A model generated the notes under the pieces. The model was given only the letters and a program-made list of their open reading frames with translations. It did not search any database and was not told the DNA's origin. Below are positions 49,991-61,777 of a stretch of DNA of 64,000 nt, in pieces; within the stretch, counting starts at the first letter, position 1, and each line of letters starts with the position of its first letter. The stretch is from the NCBI GenBank assembly GCA_029931535.1, contig JAQPZY010001234.1:1081501-1145500 (forward strand). Direction: 5' to 3'. The stretch comes from Margaritifera margaritifera. Taxonomy: Eukaryota; Mollusca; Bivalvia; Unionida; Margaritiferidae. Position numbers and translations under genes: made by a program.

Positions 49991-51989
49991 CGTCCAGCAG
50001 CATACCACAGCTTGATGTCATCTCTTGGTTCTAGTGAGTTAAGAGCACCATTTTTAGTGTGATTTCAAGGACAATATATGAAAGTTTTTACATCTATCAG
50101 TGAATCATAATGAAATACATTATGTACTTTCATATTTCTCTGAATAATCAGTGCAGAAGTGCGCAACATCATATCCTTTCCTGGGTCATACATCAGCTGT
50201 TCATGTGCATATTTCCAGCATTTCTGATGCTTTCTTGCTCTCTTCACTTGATCATATTTACAATCAAGAGTCACTTGTCATCATATAATTTCTGATGTTT
50301 CGATGGTGGCTGTGCACCTTGCAAAACCTTAAACATCGTTTCTCAAATTTCACCCTTTAGTTGTCACCATATAGCCACTATTGTGCTGAGGTGCTGTAAA
50401 ATGCTACTACATTCATACATATATACTTTCCAGTTTTCACCACACAATACATTTAATGTTCATCAACAATGATATAAATATAAAAAACATTATTCAGGAT
50501 AATATTTGATTATTCATTGAGTTGGCCAACGTGACCTTTTCCAATTGGCCAATACTGGCCTGATACCCTATATCATTTTTTATCATCCATATTGAAATCA
50601 GTGTTTGGAGCCAGTACAACAGGCTAGTTCCATATGCATAAAGATTCTTTTGATAATAATCACCCTTTTGTCCATTTCCGCTGAGGGATTTATTATACCT
50701 TGTCAAGTGCGTAATGTTGGTAGGCATTCACTTAACACAGTAAACAGATCAATCAACCCTGAAAGGGAATGGCATCAAAATGTTTATTTGATATAGCCAA
50801 CAATAGACCACTTGTTAACTGCTATGATAGTGACTGGCAGAAATGTTCACTGATCCACTGGATTAGTGATGGCTGGGGTTTTAGTGATCCATCAGCAAAA
50901 TCACTGACTTCAGGTTAGCAGATTATCATTAATTTCGAGCCTTGTTGTCAGCAACATGAAAACCAATTTAATGTTACAGTTGTGAGTGAGAAAAAAAAAT
51001 ATGAACTTAAAACAGCATTGCAAAAAGTAACTTTGTCACATTTTGAATATCCATCTTGCTTCAATACTTATCCATTATTTTGATATATAAGCTGATATTT
51101 GTGAATTTTATTTCAACACTATTTCCTTATTTTAGTTTCTATTATGGCAGTGGGGTGAGCGATCAAAATTATAGTTTATTTTGGTGGTGCCTCAAGAATA
51201 ATTAAAGTTTTGGTGGTGATACCCTCACAAAAGATGGGCATTCTTACACACACACACACACACACACCTTAGCAAATTTCTGCCATAGAAAAGTACGTCT
51301 ACGATTTTAAGTCCAGCTGGTTGTATAAACTACATACCTTTGGCTTTGAGGGATTTCAGACCCTTCAGGCTTATGGCATACTGTCCATTCTCTTTGACCA
51401 AATATAATTTGTATTACATGTACTAATAATAGTAACAAACTTTATGGTCTTGTTATTAGTAGCAAAGTATAGATCCACTGGCCTTTCAGGTCAATTTTAT
51501 ATGTCAAGGAAGGCAACTCAAATTAGTTAAATGATAGTTGTTAGAAAAATATTATAAAGAATATTTAGAGCAATATGTTTATGATAGTAAAAAGGGACAA
51601 GCAGTGCCTCTGGAGTTATGTTCTTCCATCAGATCTTATGTAAATTAGTATCACTTCAGCCCTCCAAACCCCCCATCAGTATTCTCAATACTTTGAATTC
51701 CTGTTTATAAATAAATTCTAAGGAATATATTCACAGCATCCCTAAGGGTATATTATCAGCATCCCTAAGGGTATATTCACAGCATATTTTTAATTGTCTT
51801 CCCCATTCTGAGGGACAAAGTCCTTCATTCCAAGTCATTATCAAGCTTTAAAAGTTTCACGGATATGTCACATGTATGTTTAATTTGTCCCTTAGTTCTG
51901 CTTCTTAATAAAACTCAACAGTCATCAGTTTTGGTGAAAAAGAATCAATAAGCAGATTTTTTCAGTCATGTTTCTTGTTTACTTTTCAG
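49991..51989. other. intron sequence up to sema exon 6
   Basis: Holds a (CA)n tract at 51248-51268 and a short duplication 'gcatccctaagggtatatt' near 51740-51775. No transposon or exon supported until the acceptor at 51987-51989. Confidence 0.55.
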
Positions 51990-52044
51990 AGGATGTGTCA
52001 TATGTAAATGAAGACATCTTCTATGCACTGTTTACAAAAGTTGC
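51990..52044 (+). CDS. semaphorin, sema-domain exon 6
   Basis: A 55-bp exon: the split Gln codon closes 'YFDDIQ', then DVSYVNEDIFYALFTKVA with the last Ala split. It corresponds to the family '...IQ.......IYG.FTT..N' strand. Acceptor tgtttacttttcag, donor gtaagt at 52045; entry phase 1, exit phase 2. It is separated from exon 5 by 17.2 kb, nearly half of it DIRS B1. The loop between IQ and the IFYALFT strand is shorter than in vertebrate semaphorins. Confidence 0.9.
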
Positions 52045-52324
52045 GTAAGTATGCAGTACATTTATTACATATTGCTCATGAGCAGGCCAACAGACTTTGC
52101 AAAATTGTTCTTCACAGTAATAGTACCATATGCAAACAAAACTTTTATGTACAAATATGCTGATTTAAATTTTCTAAAAATATTTGCAAGAAAATATTGT
52201 GATTTTTACTGTATTGTAGCAAGGACAATTTCAGTTTTGGAAAAAACTATTCTCACAAAGTTTTGGCACATAAAGCAAAATGTTTCTTTTTTATGTTTAA
52301 TGTACACCCAACTGCATGCAGTAT

Positions 52325-52680
52325 AGATTCAGATCCGCTGCACCTTAATGCAGCTAAACATGGTAGACCCAGATCTGTTAGAGCATGATGTAGAGCATGA
52401 TGTAGCCAGCTCTGGTAGATCAGGGTCTACAACATATTATATATTTATTTTTTTAAGCCAACAAGATAGACTCTGATTTGCTAGCGCATGTTGTTGCCAG
52501 CTTTGCTAGATCAGGGTCTACAACAGATGTTATATTTATTTTTAAAGGAAACAAGATAGACTCTGATCTGCTAGAGGTCTATAATAGATGTAATATTTAT
52601 TATTTCAAGCGAACATAACAGACCCAGATTTGCAAGAGCACAATGTGGCTAGTGAAGACGATTACAGCCCTACTTGACAA
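52325..52680. repeat. degenerate 'agacccagatctg' palindromic repeats
   Basis: Three to four copies of a block with agacccagatctgttagagc and its mirror gctctggtagatcagggtct, joined by acaacagatgttatatttat. The words are the same as those inside the MITE at 17362-17600 and at the start of the 40-bp array at 60810, so they may be relics of that MITE. Confidence 0.6.
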
Positions 52681-52894
52681 ACTCGGTGTAGCCATATAAT
52701 AATCATGTCCATCGATCTAGCTGTCCATTCATCAACAGTTTGGATTCTGCAAGATATCTTTACTGAGGATTGTTGGATTTACGACTTTATATTAATATAC
52801 TTTGAAAGAGTTCGATTTTTAGTCTTCTGTGTCATTATTTAGAGGAGTTATGGCCCCAGATTGCTTATCTTACAAACATTTATTTCTGCAGCTT

Positions 52895-53144
52895 AGGAGC
52901 CCCGGGTGGCCGAGTGGTCTAAGGCACTCGCCTTTACAGATCACTGACATCTCAACTCTGTCTGTGGGTTCGAGTCTCGGGCTTGGTCAACATGGGAATC
53001 TGAGAAAGCTTGCCAATAGCTTCCTGTGGGTTGGTGGTTCTTCCCGGGGTTTTCTCGGGTTCCTCCACCAAATATACTGGCCACCATGTATAGCCTATCA
53101 TGTGCTGAAAAATGGCATTAAACCCATAACAACCAACCAACCAA
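52895..53144 (+). mobile_element. full-length tRNA-derived SINE
   Basis: The head ggtggccgagtggtctaagg and gggttcgagtctcgg are the A and B boxes of a tRNA-Leu/Ser-like promoter. The body follows (agaaagcttgccaatagctt, ggtggttcttcccggggttt, atactggccaccatgtatag) and an (aacc)n tail. Imperfect target duplication: atttctgcagctt at 52882-52894, atttctgcacctt at 53145-53157. Same family as 36564-36739. Confidence 0.85.
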
Positions 53145-53339
53145 ATTTCTGCACCTTCAATTTACTAAGGATTGTTGGATTTCAACCAGATTTAGTTTAC
53201 AGCTTTATATTGATGAAACCTTAAACATGTTTTATTTTTGGCATTCCATGGTATCATTTACAGGAGTTAAGATTGTTGGATTTCAGCGAAATTTGGCATG
53301 CCACTTCATATTGATGCGATCTTGAGTTAGTTTGATTTT

Positions 53340-54290
53340 TATATGCCTGCCTTAAGGTGGAGCATATTATGTTATGATGTTGTCCATTTGTCTGTTGTAA
53401 ATTTTGTTTCTGAACAAAAACTTGAGTTGTCCACCATCTACAGTTACCAATCTTTGTGGATGACTTGCTCTTGGGGTAAACCCTGTCGACTTTGGGGGTA
53501 AAAGCTCAAAGACCAAGGTCACTTTGATAGAAGGAAGAAAAATGATGTGTACAATAACTCGAGTTCTCCACCATCTACAGTTACAAAGTGTTTTTGGGTA
53601 GCTGACTTTTGAGGTATGGAAATACCCCTGTCTGTTATAGGATCAAAGGTCAAGGTCACTGTGACTAATAAAAGAAAAATGATCTCCACTCAGTAAATTG
53701 AGTTCTCAATCATATACAGTTACCAAACTTTGGATGGCTTGCACTTAGGGTAAGGAAGAATCATGTCGATTTTTGGTTCAATAGGTCAAAAGTCAAGGTC
53801 ACAGTGAGTGAAAGAAGAAAAATGGTTTTCACACAAAAACATGAGTTCTCCATCATTTACAGTTACAAAACTTTGTGGAAGGCTTACACTTGAGGTAAGG
53901 AAGAATCCTGTTGATTCAGGGTCAGAAGATCACTGTAAATGATGAAAGAATAAAAATGGTTTCTGCACAATAACATTATTTCTACATAACATAACTGGAC
54001 CAAACTTTGTGGATGACTTGCACATGGGGTAAGGAAGAATTTTGGGGTCAAAAGGTTAGAAGTTAAGGTCACTGTCTGAAAGAAAGAAGAATGATTTCCA
54101 TGCAATAATATTAGTTCTATATCACATGCCTGTACCAGACTTTGTGGATGACTTACACTTGGGGTAACGAAGAAGCCTATAGATTTAGAGGTCAAATGGT
54201 CAACGGTCAAGGTCACTATAACTGAAGGAAGCAATTTGGTTTCTGCCAAAAACATTTATTTCTCTAAATAGAAGATAATTAAGCATGGGG
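53340..54290. repeat. tandem-like dispersed repeat 'ggtcaaaggtcaaggtcactgtgac'
   Basis: Six to seven degenerate blocks of about 140 bp with gttctccaccatctacagtt, accaaactttgtggatggct, tgcacttggggtaaggaaga and caaggtcactgtgac. Also at 7130-7560, 56570-56990 and 62030-62345. No frame with coding character. Confidence 0.65.
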
Positions 54291-54711
54291 AAGGCTGTTC
54301 CGTTTACATTACTCTTGTTAGCATTTGTCAACATCATTTAGAGGATGATGTGATGCCCCCTGATTTCCACTGTTTTCTGCAGCATAAATTTACTTAGAAT
54401 TGTTGGATTTCAAACAAACTTAGCATGCACTTTTATACATTTTGAAAAAATGATGAACGGCTCTACCTTGACCCCACAACAAATGCATTTTTGCACAAGT
54501 TATTTTGTTAGGTTAGCCTATCAGTCGAGAAAGCATGCAAATTATGCAAATTAAAGACATCCAGTCATTTTATTCTATCATCCATTTGATAGACCAATAA
54601 TGTCATATCATTGTAGGATCATCAACAGTGTTAGCATTGTGTTCGCTTCAATCTTTGCACATTTCAAAGTCCATTTGCTTCAACCTTTGTTCAGATTAAG
54701 ATTCTTTTACC

Positions 54712-55020
54712 AGAAGTGTTTTAGGGTGTGTCGACAAAGTAAGGGGCCATTGAGTCATGGTTTCCTCTGACAACACGTCCATTGAATGCTTATCTCCAAC
54801 ATCAGAGAGGCTCATGTGCCCCTTCTCTTTGCGTGGAGGTGGAATCTCCTTTGCTGGATGCCTCAGAAGGGATAACCGTCTGAGCCAGCCACATTCCTCG
54901 TAAAGCACCACATTCCGAAGAAGAACAACATATCAACGGACAGTCTGTCCATGTTGGGTAAAACAGTCCTCATGGAATGGTCTCCTTACCGCTCTGTAAC
55001 AGAGTCCCTTTTCTCTTTAT
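54712..55020 (+). pseudogene. DIRS family A RNase H fragment
   Basis: Reads (several frames) VMVSSDNTSIECL, CPFSLRGG and an end near acggacagtctgtcc...gtcctcatggaatgg. It parallels copy A2 (HCVMVSSDSTSLIAFL; PSLCMEV; gtggacagtctgtccaggaa) for 300 bases only. A solo fragment without ends. Confidence 0.65.
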
Positions 55021-55366
55021 GGGGATATTCAAATTTTTAAAAAAATGTAATGCTCACCATGGAGATAATCTTGTAACTGCTTTGTGTCTTGAACCTAAAA
55101 CAAAAATTTAAAACCTTGAAAAAAAACTTGAAAAAACCTCAAATTTTAAAAGTTAATTTCACTTCTAACCCTGTTTAGAGGAGCTATTGTCCCTGAATGC
55201 CCATCTTCTATCGTTGGTTTCCCAATACAAGTTCCTTTCTTTAAGGCCCTGCTGAACAATTTATAGTGAATGAGCCCCTTTGCAATGCACCCATTACTAA
55301 TGTCTCAAGTCTTCTTTAAAAGATTTGATTGTCACTCATTGCAGTATCATTCTTTCGATGTTTCAG
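55021..55366. other. intron sequence before sema exon 7
   Basis: Contains short A-rich runs; nothing recognised. Acceptor tctttcgatgtttcag ends it. Confidence 0.5.
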
Positions 55367-55502
55367 AAAAGGTGTAAAAGCATCAGCAATATGTGCCTAC
55401 AAAAAGAAAGCTATAGAAGATGTGTTCGCAGGGAAGTACAAATACAAGGAGAATGGCTTGTGGAAGGAACTTCCTAAAAGCTTGGAGCCAAAACCCAGAT
55501 CA
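55367..55502 (+). CDS. semaphorin, sema-domain exon 7
   Basis: Completes the split Ala, then KGVKASAICAYKKKAIEDVF, AGKYKYKENGLWKELPKSLE and PKPRS. Family pattern: 'G.SAVC.Y....I...F.G.........W......PRP..C'. Acceptor tgtttcag before 55367; entry phase 2. Two donors are possible, tca|gtaaat (end 55502) or aat|gtaggt (end 55508). Both leave phase 0 and differ by two residues (VN), so the end is uncertain by six bases. Confidence 0.9.
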
Positions 55503-55531
55503 GTAAATGTAGGTTTCATCTTGCAAGACAG

Positions 55532-55722
55532 GGAGTCATGGTAGCTTAATTGGTAGAGCATTGGACTTGTAATCTAAGAGTTGTGGGTTCCAATCATGCC
55601 CAGGCCAGCCTGGATCAACTACCTTTTTGTGTGTTTGGGAAAGTCACTTTGCTTCTATTTCCTTAGCATGATAGGGCTAATAATGTGTTGAAAGTGCAAT
55701 TAAAAACCAACCAACCAACCAT
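55532..55722 (+). mobile_element. tRNA-derived SINE just after a sema splice donor
   Basis: Head catggtagcttaattggtag (A box) and gtgggttccaatcatgc (B box), a tRNA-like part of about 75 bases, then a body ending in (aacc)n. It begins only about 25-30 bases downstream of the exon 7 donor. The tRNA-like head has no clean acceptor stem, so it is not annotated as a tRNA gene. Confidence 0.7.
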
Positions 55723-56327
55723 CATCATTCAAAAGCATTCAAAGGGGTGGCATTAGGGGAGAGCATGATGGGCAGGGGACTTGTATATTTTATAATCCCC
55801 AATGGCAATGCAGATTTCTGCTTCCAGTGTAGAATATTAACTATTCAGTCCATGAGAAATTTTTGGACACGACTCGCTTTAATTTTTAGTATATTTTTCC
55901 AAGAGCTTTAAAGGAAATAATTAACAGAGAAGATGTAAAAATAAAATATTTATTTTTTAAGCATACAGATAACATTTGCCACACATATATGCCATAATAT
56001 CATCCACACGTACTTTCAAAATGTCTGTGAAATGTTTTGAAGATGCAAGAATCACACACAGAGACACACACACACACATACATACATACACACACACAGA
56101 CATATATAGTTTATATAGTTTTAGTTACACACTAATTATCTGGATATGTCTGGTTCCTGTCACCCTATCCTGACCAGTAAATATTCACTGAAACATTTAT
56201 CAGAAGAGCTGTATTATCTTGAATGTGTATGTGGTATTGGTGAATCTCTGGAGACGTGAAGTGTCAAGTGTGATCTGCTGATGTCACATACTCATGAGGG
56301 ATGATACAGCTTTCCCAGTCAATGTAC
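55723..56327. other. intron sequence with (CA)n
   Basis: A (CA)n tract with cata interruptions lies at 56057-56100. Otherwise nothing recognised. Confidence 0.55.
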
Positions 56328-56535
56328 TACAGTGGTACCTCTCTTGAACGGCCCACCTGATCAGTGGCCACCCGCTTTACATGTCCACAATCCTTTGGCA
56401 CCGACGAGTTTGTGTTCAAAAGTACCCCTCAAGGATGGCCACCCCTCTAACGCGACCAGCGGCTGGCATTTTAGTGCAAAAACAGTCAAATTTACCCCTC
56501 GCGAGCGGCCACATAATGGTTGTTTACAGATTAAA
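56328..56535 (+). mobile_element. possible pogo/Tigger-like end fragment
   Basis: Text tacagtggtacctctcttga, acggcccacctgatcagtgg and tctaacgcgaccagc resembles the TA-flanked 'CAGTGG.ACCTCT' termini of pogo/Tigger-type DNA transposons. Only one end was found. Assignment from motif memory only. Confidence 0.4.
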
Positions 56536-56569
56536 ATCTCTTGATAAATTCTTATTATACTTGGCATAA

Positions 56570-57254
56570 TTCATTACAAGCTAAGACAATTCATTCCGTG
56601 ACACGCTAGCTTGCCCCTTTGACCTTGGGATCAAAGGCACAGTTATTCCAAATTTGTGTTAAGGTTTTGGTTATATTTTTTTCATTTGCTTACATTTCCT
56701 AAATCCCTCAATGAATTTTGTCAATACTTGGGTTGAAGCATTATGAAGCTAAGAAAATTCATTTTTGCAGCATGCTCTCTTGCCCCTTTTACCTTTGGGT
56801 CAGGTCACAGTAATAGAAAATTTGCATTAAGGTTGTAGTTAAAGTCTTTTTATTGTTTATATTTCCTAAACCCCTTGATGGGTTTTCTTCATTCTTAGGA
56901 TGAATCATTATGAAGCTAAGACAATTCAGTCAATGGCATGATCACTGAAACCTTTTGACCTTGGTGTCCAGGTCACTTGCAGTGTGTGAAACTCGCCAAA
57001 AAATCCTGCAAGCCCACAGGACCAGTAATCTGGAAATGTTAGTAGTCCTATCCATAACCAACTGGTCCTACATTTCATCATGCAAGAAAACAAAATGTAG
57101 TCAATCACTCAATGGTAAATGCAGGTAGATATGAATATCAGCTCTAAGTAAGGTTATTTATGTAATGAAACATGGAAAATAAAGAAAAACACAAATCAAG
57201 ATTTATATAAAATAGTCAAATATTTATTAAATTTATTAATTTCTGAATGCTGAT
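56570..57254. repeat. degenerate dispersed repeat, then intron
   Basis: Three blocks of about 150 bp: 'attatgaagctaagacaattcattc...gcatg.t..cttgcccctttgacctt.gg.tca'. After about 57000 nothing is recognised. Confidence 0.5.
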
Positions 57255-57274
57255 CCAGATCCAAACATAACTCA

Positions 57275-57445
57275 TCTAGGACCTGGGCATCAGAATCTGT
57301 TGCTGCCATTGATGACCAGTCTGAGCATCAGATTATGTTACTGCAATTGATGACCAGCCTGGGCATCAGAATCTGTTGCTGCCATTGATGACAGGTCTGA
57401 GCATCATAATCCATTGCTGCCATTGATGACAGGTCTGAATCATAG
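57275..57445 (+). repeat. 38-bp tandem repeat, about four units
   Basis: Unit gatgaccagtctgagcatca / gaatctgttgctgccatt. Confidence 0.85.
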
Positions 57446-58540
57446 AATAAGAATCAGGATCCTCATCCATTGACTTGTCATCAATAACAGTATCAGAACT
57501 AGATCAAGCCTCCAAAGATGAGGCTCTGGTATCGAAAGTGCAGCTGCCATCAGATTAGGTCTGTGGATAGATGAGTTCCAGCAGTGGAATGCTGGAACTG
57601 GACTAAATGCATCCACATCAGCAGATTGCAGCCAAACAGTTAACAGCATTGTCATGGCCTTAACATGCATCCTGTTTCCATATTCCACATGAATTCTGTA
57701 ACCCAACTATTTCTAAAACATCGCTCTCATTTGATAATGTCTTATTCCTTTTGAATAGTTCTGTTTTCCTTGGCTGTATTTGGTTTTTAGCTTCTGGTGG
57801 CTTCAAGGCATTCAAATACCTCTACATGGGCACTTTGGGAATGGGAAGTAGCATGTGTCATCAGACATCACATAGACGCAAAAGAGTTTTTAACTGGAGT
57901 TACAAGCATCTATTGAACGTGGACTAACACAAGTTATTTATCTTCTCATCTCTCCCAGATTTGCGAGTGATCATCAGAAACAATTTACCGTTATTCATTT
58001 GTCACTTGGTTCCTATTATTTCTTGTAATATCATAAAATACATGATTTCTAGATTAAATTTACTCGATATACATAAAATCTAACTGCTCAGATGGACTGG
58101 CTACTTATTTTTTCCACAGTCCATGAAATCAGCTGCCATCGGGCTGGCAGCAATTTCTCACGCTGGTCACTTGATTTGCAGCATTGGTTTGATTGTGGGC
58201 TCGATATGCTGGCCCTGCCCTTAATGTTATATACCTTTAGAGAATATAGACATTAATTTAGTTTATTATTGGAACTATTTTTTATAATGTAGTAAGGTTG
58301 TTAATAGGTGAGGCGTCTCCTAACATGTGGAGATGCTGTCATATGTCTGGAGACACAACAGGTATATTCTCATCAATATGTTTACATGGAATTTACTCAT
58401 TGTCAGTGTCAGTCATTTTAACTCTCCTTTTGTTTTGAAGAATTTTGTTGATAAACATGGTTGATTGCAGTTCATCAGCTTTGCACACTAAAGCATATCA
58501 CTGATTTCACTATTCAAACCAGATACAGATGATGTGAAAT
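57446..58540. other. intron sequence, nothing recognised
   Basis: No motif, exon or repeat supported. Confidence 0.5.
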
Positions 58541-58544
58541 TCAA

Positions 58545-60095
58545 AGGTGGTCTGCAATTTCCATGTGACAACTGGTGTGTAGCTCAGTGTGCTGTTAAAC
58601 ATTGTCGAAAGATGGTCTGCGATCTCTATGTGACATCTTTTGGGTAGTTCAGTATGATGTTAAACATTGTCTAAAGATGATCTGTGATCTCCATGTGACA
58701 TTTTTTGGGTAGTTCAGTATGATGTAAAACATTGTCTAAAGATGATCTGTGACCTCCATGTGACATCTTTTGGGTAGTTCAGTATGATGTAAAACATTGT
58801 CTAAAGATGATCTGTGATCTCCATGTGACATCTTTTGGGTAGTTCAGTATGATGTAAAACATTGTCTAAAGATGATCTGTGATCTCCATGTGACAACTTT
58901 TGGGTAGTTCAGTATGATGTAAAACATTGTCTAAAAATGATCTGCGATCTCTATGTGACATCTTTTATGTAGTTCAGTATGATGTAAAACATTGTCTAAA
59001 GATGATCTGTGATCTCCATGTGACATCTTTTGGGTAGTTCAGTATGATGTTAAACATTGTCTAAAGATGATCTGCGATCGCTATGTGACATCTTTTGGGT
59101 AGTTCAGTATGATGTTAAACATTGTCTAAAGATGATCTGCGATCTCTATGTGACATCTTTTGGGTAGTTCAGTATGATGTAAAACATTGTCTAAAGATGA
59201 TCTGCAATCTCCATGTGACATCTTTTGGGTAGTTCAGTATGATGTTAAACATTGTTCAAAAATGGTCTGCAATCTCCACTTGACAACTGGTGGGTAGTTC
59301 TGTATGCAGTTAAGCAGTGTCTAAAGATGGTCTGTGATCACATGACAGCTTGTGGGTAGTTCTGTATGCTGTTTAAGATTGTCTAAAGATGATCTGCAAT
59401 CTCCATGTGACAACTTTTGGGTAGTTCAGTATGATGTTAAACATTGTCTAAAAATGGTCTGCAATCTCTATGTGACATCTTTTGGGTAGTTCAGTATGAT
59501 GTAAAACATTGTCTAAAGATGATCTGTGATCTCCATGTGACAACTTTTGGGTAGTTCAGTATGATGTTAAACATTGTCTAAAAATGGTCTGCGATCTCTA
59601 TGTGACATCTTTTGGGTAGTTCAGTATGATGTAAAACATTGTCTAAAGATGATCTGGGATCTCCATGTGACATCTTTTGGGTAGTTCAGTATGATGTAAA
59701 ATATTGTCTAAAGATGATCTGTGATCTCTATGTGACATCTTTTGGGTAGTTCAGTATGATGTTAAACATTGTCTAAAGATGATCTGCGATCTCTATGTGA
59801 CATCTTTTGGGTAGTTCAGTATGATGTTAAACATTGTCTAAAGATGATCTGTGATCTCCATGTGACATCTTTTGGGTAGTTCAGTATGATGTTAAACATT
59901 GTTCAAAAATGGTCTGCAATCTCCACTTGACGTCTGGTGGGTAGTTCTGTATGCAGTTAAGCAGTGTCTAAAGATGGTCTGTGATCACATGACAGCTTGT
60001 GGGTAGTTCTGTATGCTGTTTAAGATTGTCTAAAGATGATCTGCAATCTCCATGTGACAACTGGTGAGTTGCTCAGTATGATGTTAAACATTGTC
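58545..60095 (+). repeat. 65-bp minisatellite with about 647-bp higher-order period
   Basis: About 24 units of gatgatctgtgatctccatg / tgacatcttttgggtagttc / agtatgatgtaaaacattgt / ctaaa. A distinctive run of variants (gttcaaaaatggtctgcaat, ctgtatgcagttaagcagtg, gatcacatgacagcttgtgg) starts at 59254 and again at 59901, showing that a block of about ten units was duplicated. Ends 160 bases before the sema exon acceptor. Confidence 0.92.
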
Positions 60096-60256
60096 ATTCT
60101 TGTTACGTCATAAAGTGGTTCTATTTATTCATACTAATGATATGGAATCATAAAATGCTAGCAGATGATAGAGGTGTCTGTAATGTCAGATTGTAGTAAC
60201 TAATTAGTTGGAGCTGTGTTTCATTTATTGGTATATAAAATTTAATATTATTTCAG

Positions 60257-60452
60257 TGTAGCATTTATGATGAGGCCATTCTACCGCTAAATACGGAGAC
60301 TGCGGAGTACCTGAAGTACCAGCTGATGAATGATGAAGTGCAACCTGAGAATGGACAACCAATCTTCTACAGCAGTAACCTGGTCCTTAACAAAATTATA
60401 ACCGTGTTCAATATCACTGGGAAAGATGATACATTGTTCCTAGTGTCATCCA
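60257..60452 (+). CDS. semaphorin, sema-domain exon 8 (last seen)
   Basis: Reads CSIYDEAILPLNTETAEYLK, YQLMNDEVQPENGQPIFYSS and NLVLNKIITVFNITGKDDTL, then FLVSS. This is the sema stretch after the 'PRP..C' turn: 'LP...L.F...H.LM...V.P......F......T.I.V........ ..V.F..T'. Acceptor tttcag before 60257, donor gtaagt at 60453; entry phase 0, exit phase 1. The final blade, with the 'D..F.GT..G...K' strand, and the PSI domain must lie downstream of the window or in unseen exons. Confidence 0.85.
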
Positions 60453-60505
60453 GTAAGTTGTTTTATTTGTACAGTATATTGAGACTTGCAAGGGAAGAAA
60501 TAATT

Positions 60506-60604
60506 ATCTTCACTGTCTCTAATGATGAATTCATTGTACAGTATATTTTTATATCACCTTCACTGTCTCTAATGATGAATTCATTGTACAGTATATTTTT
60601 ATAT
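60506..60604 (+). repeat. 48-bp tandem duplication in intron start
   Basis: cttcactgtctctaatgatg / aattcattgtacagtatatt / tttata.. occurs twice in a row about 55 bases after the exon 8 donor. Confidence 0.9.
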
Positions 60605-60815
60605 ATCACCTTTTTACAGACATGTCTGCTTAATAAATATCTGTTTATCCAACTGTAATTTGAACCCAATGTCATGAATGAGGATATTAAGGTAGTCAAT
60701 ACTTGGACTGGTTTTCCCAACAAAAGGATGTATGGTTTAATATATTACTGTATAGTTAATTGTATTTTTTCACACACAGTATTCATACAGCTGTAAACAC
60801 TGTCGACCCACATCT

Positions 60816-61777
60816 GCCATTGTATAATGCATCAGCAGGACACACTGCCAAGTTTGCCATTGTTTAATGCATCAGCAGGACACACTGGCAAGTTTGCCAT
60901 TGTATAATGCATCAGCAGGACTTACTACCAAGTTTGCCATTGTTTAATGCATCAGCAGGACACACTGCCAAGTTTGCCATTGTATAATGCATCAGCAGGA
61001 CTTAATACCAAGTTTGCCATTGTTTAATGCATCAGCAGGACACACTGCCAAGTTTGCCATTGTATAATGCATCAGCAGGACTTACTACCAAGTTTGCCAT
61101 TGTTTAATGCATCAGCAGGACACACTGCCAAGTTTGCCATTGTATAATGCATCAGCAGGACTTACTACCAAGTTTGCCATTGTATAATGCATCAGCAGGA
61201 CTTACTACCAAGTTTGCCATTGTTTAATGCATCAGCAGGACACACTGCCAAGTTTGCCATTGTATAATGCATCAGCAGGACTTACTACCAAGTTTGCCAT
61301 TGTATAATGCATCAGCAGGACACACTGCCAAGTTTGCCATTGTATAATGCATCAGCAGGACACACTGCCAAGTTTGCCATTGTTTAATGCATCAGCAGGA
61401 CACTCTGCCAAGTTTGCCATTGTATAATGCATCAGCAGGACTTACTACCAAGTTTGCCATTGTTTAATGCATCAGCAGGACACACTGCCAAGTTTGCCAT
61501 TGTATAATGCATCAGCAGGACTTACTACCAAGTTTGCCATTGTATAATGCATCAGCAGGACACACTGCCAAGTTTGCCACTGTATAATGCATCAGCAGGA
61601 CACACTGCCAAGTTTGCCATTGTTTAATGCATCAGCAGGACACACTGCCAAGTTTGCCATTGTATAATGCATCAGCAGGACTTACTACCAAGTTTGCCAT
61701 TGTATAATGCATCAGCAGGACACACTGCCAAGTTTGCCATTGTATAATGCATCAGCAGGACACACTGCCAAGTTTGC
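60816..61777 (+). repeat. 40-bp minisatellite with two binary variant sites
   Basis: About 24 units of tgtataatgcatcagcagga / cacactgccaagtttgccat. Two positions vary in set ways: tgtata or tgttta, and cacactgcc or cttactacc. The three resulting types follow in patterned order, with little other change. The first unit is preceded by 'gtcgacccacatctgcc', similar to MITE words elsewhere in the window. Confidence 0.93.

Noticed and set aside
52895..52985. tRNA-Leu gene
   Set aside because: Pol III boxes are present, but the sequence continues into a SINE body with (aacc)n tail and target duplication, and shares that body with 36564-36739.
55540..55615. tRNA gene
   Set aside because: A and B boxes exist, but no clean acceptor stem was seen and the sequence runs into a SINE tail.
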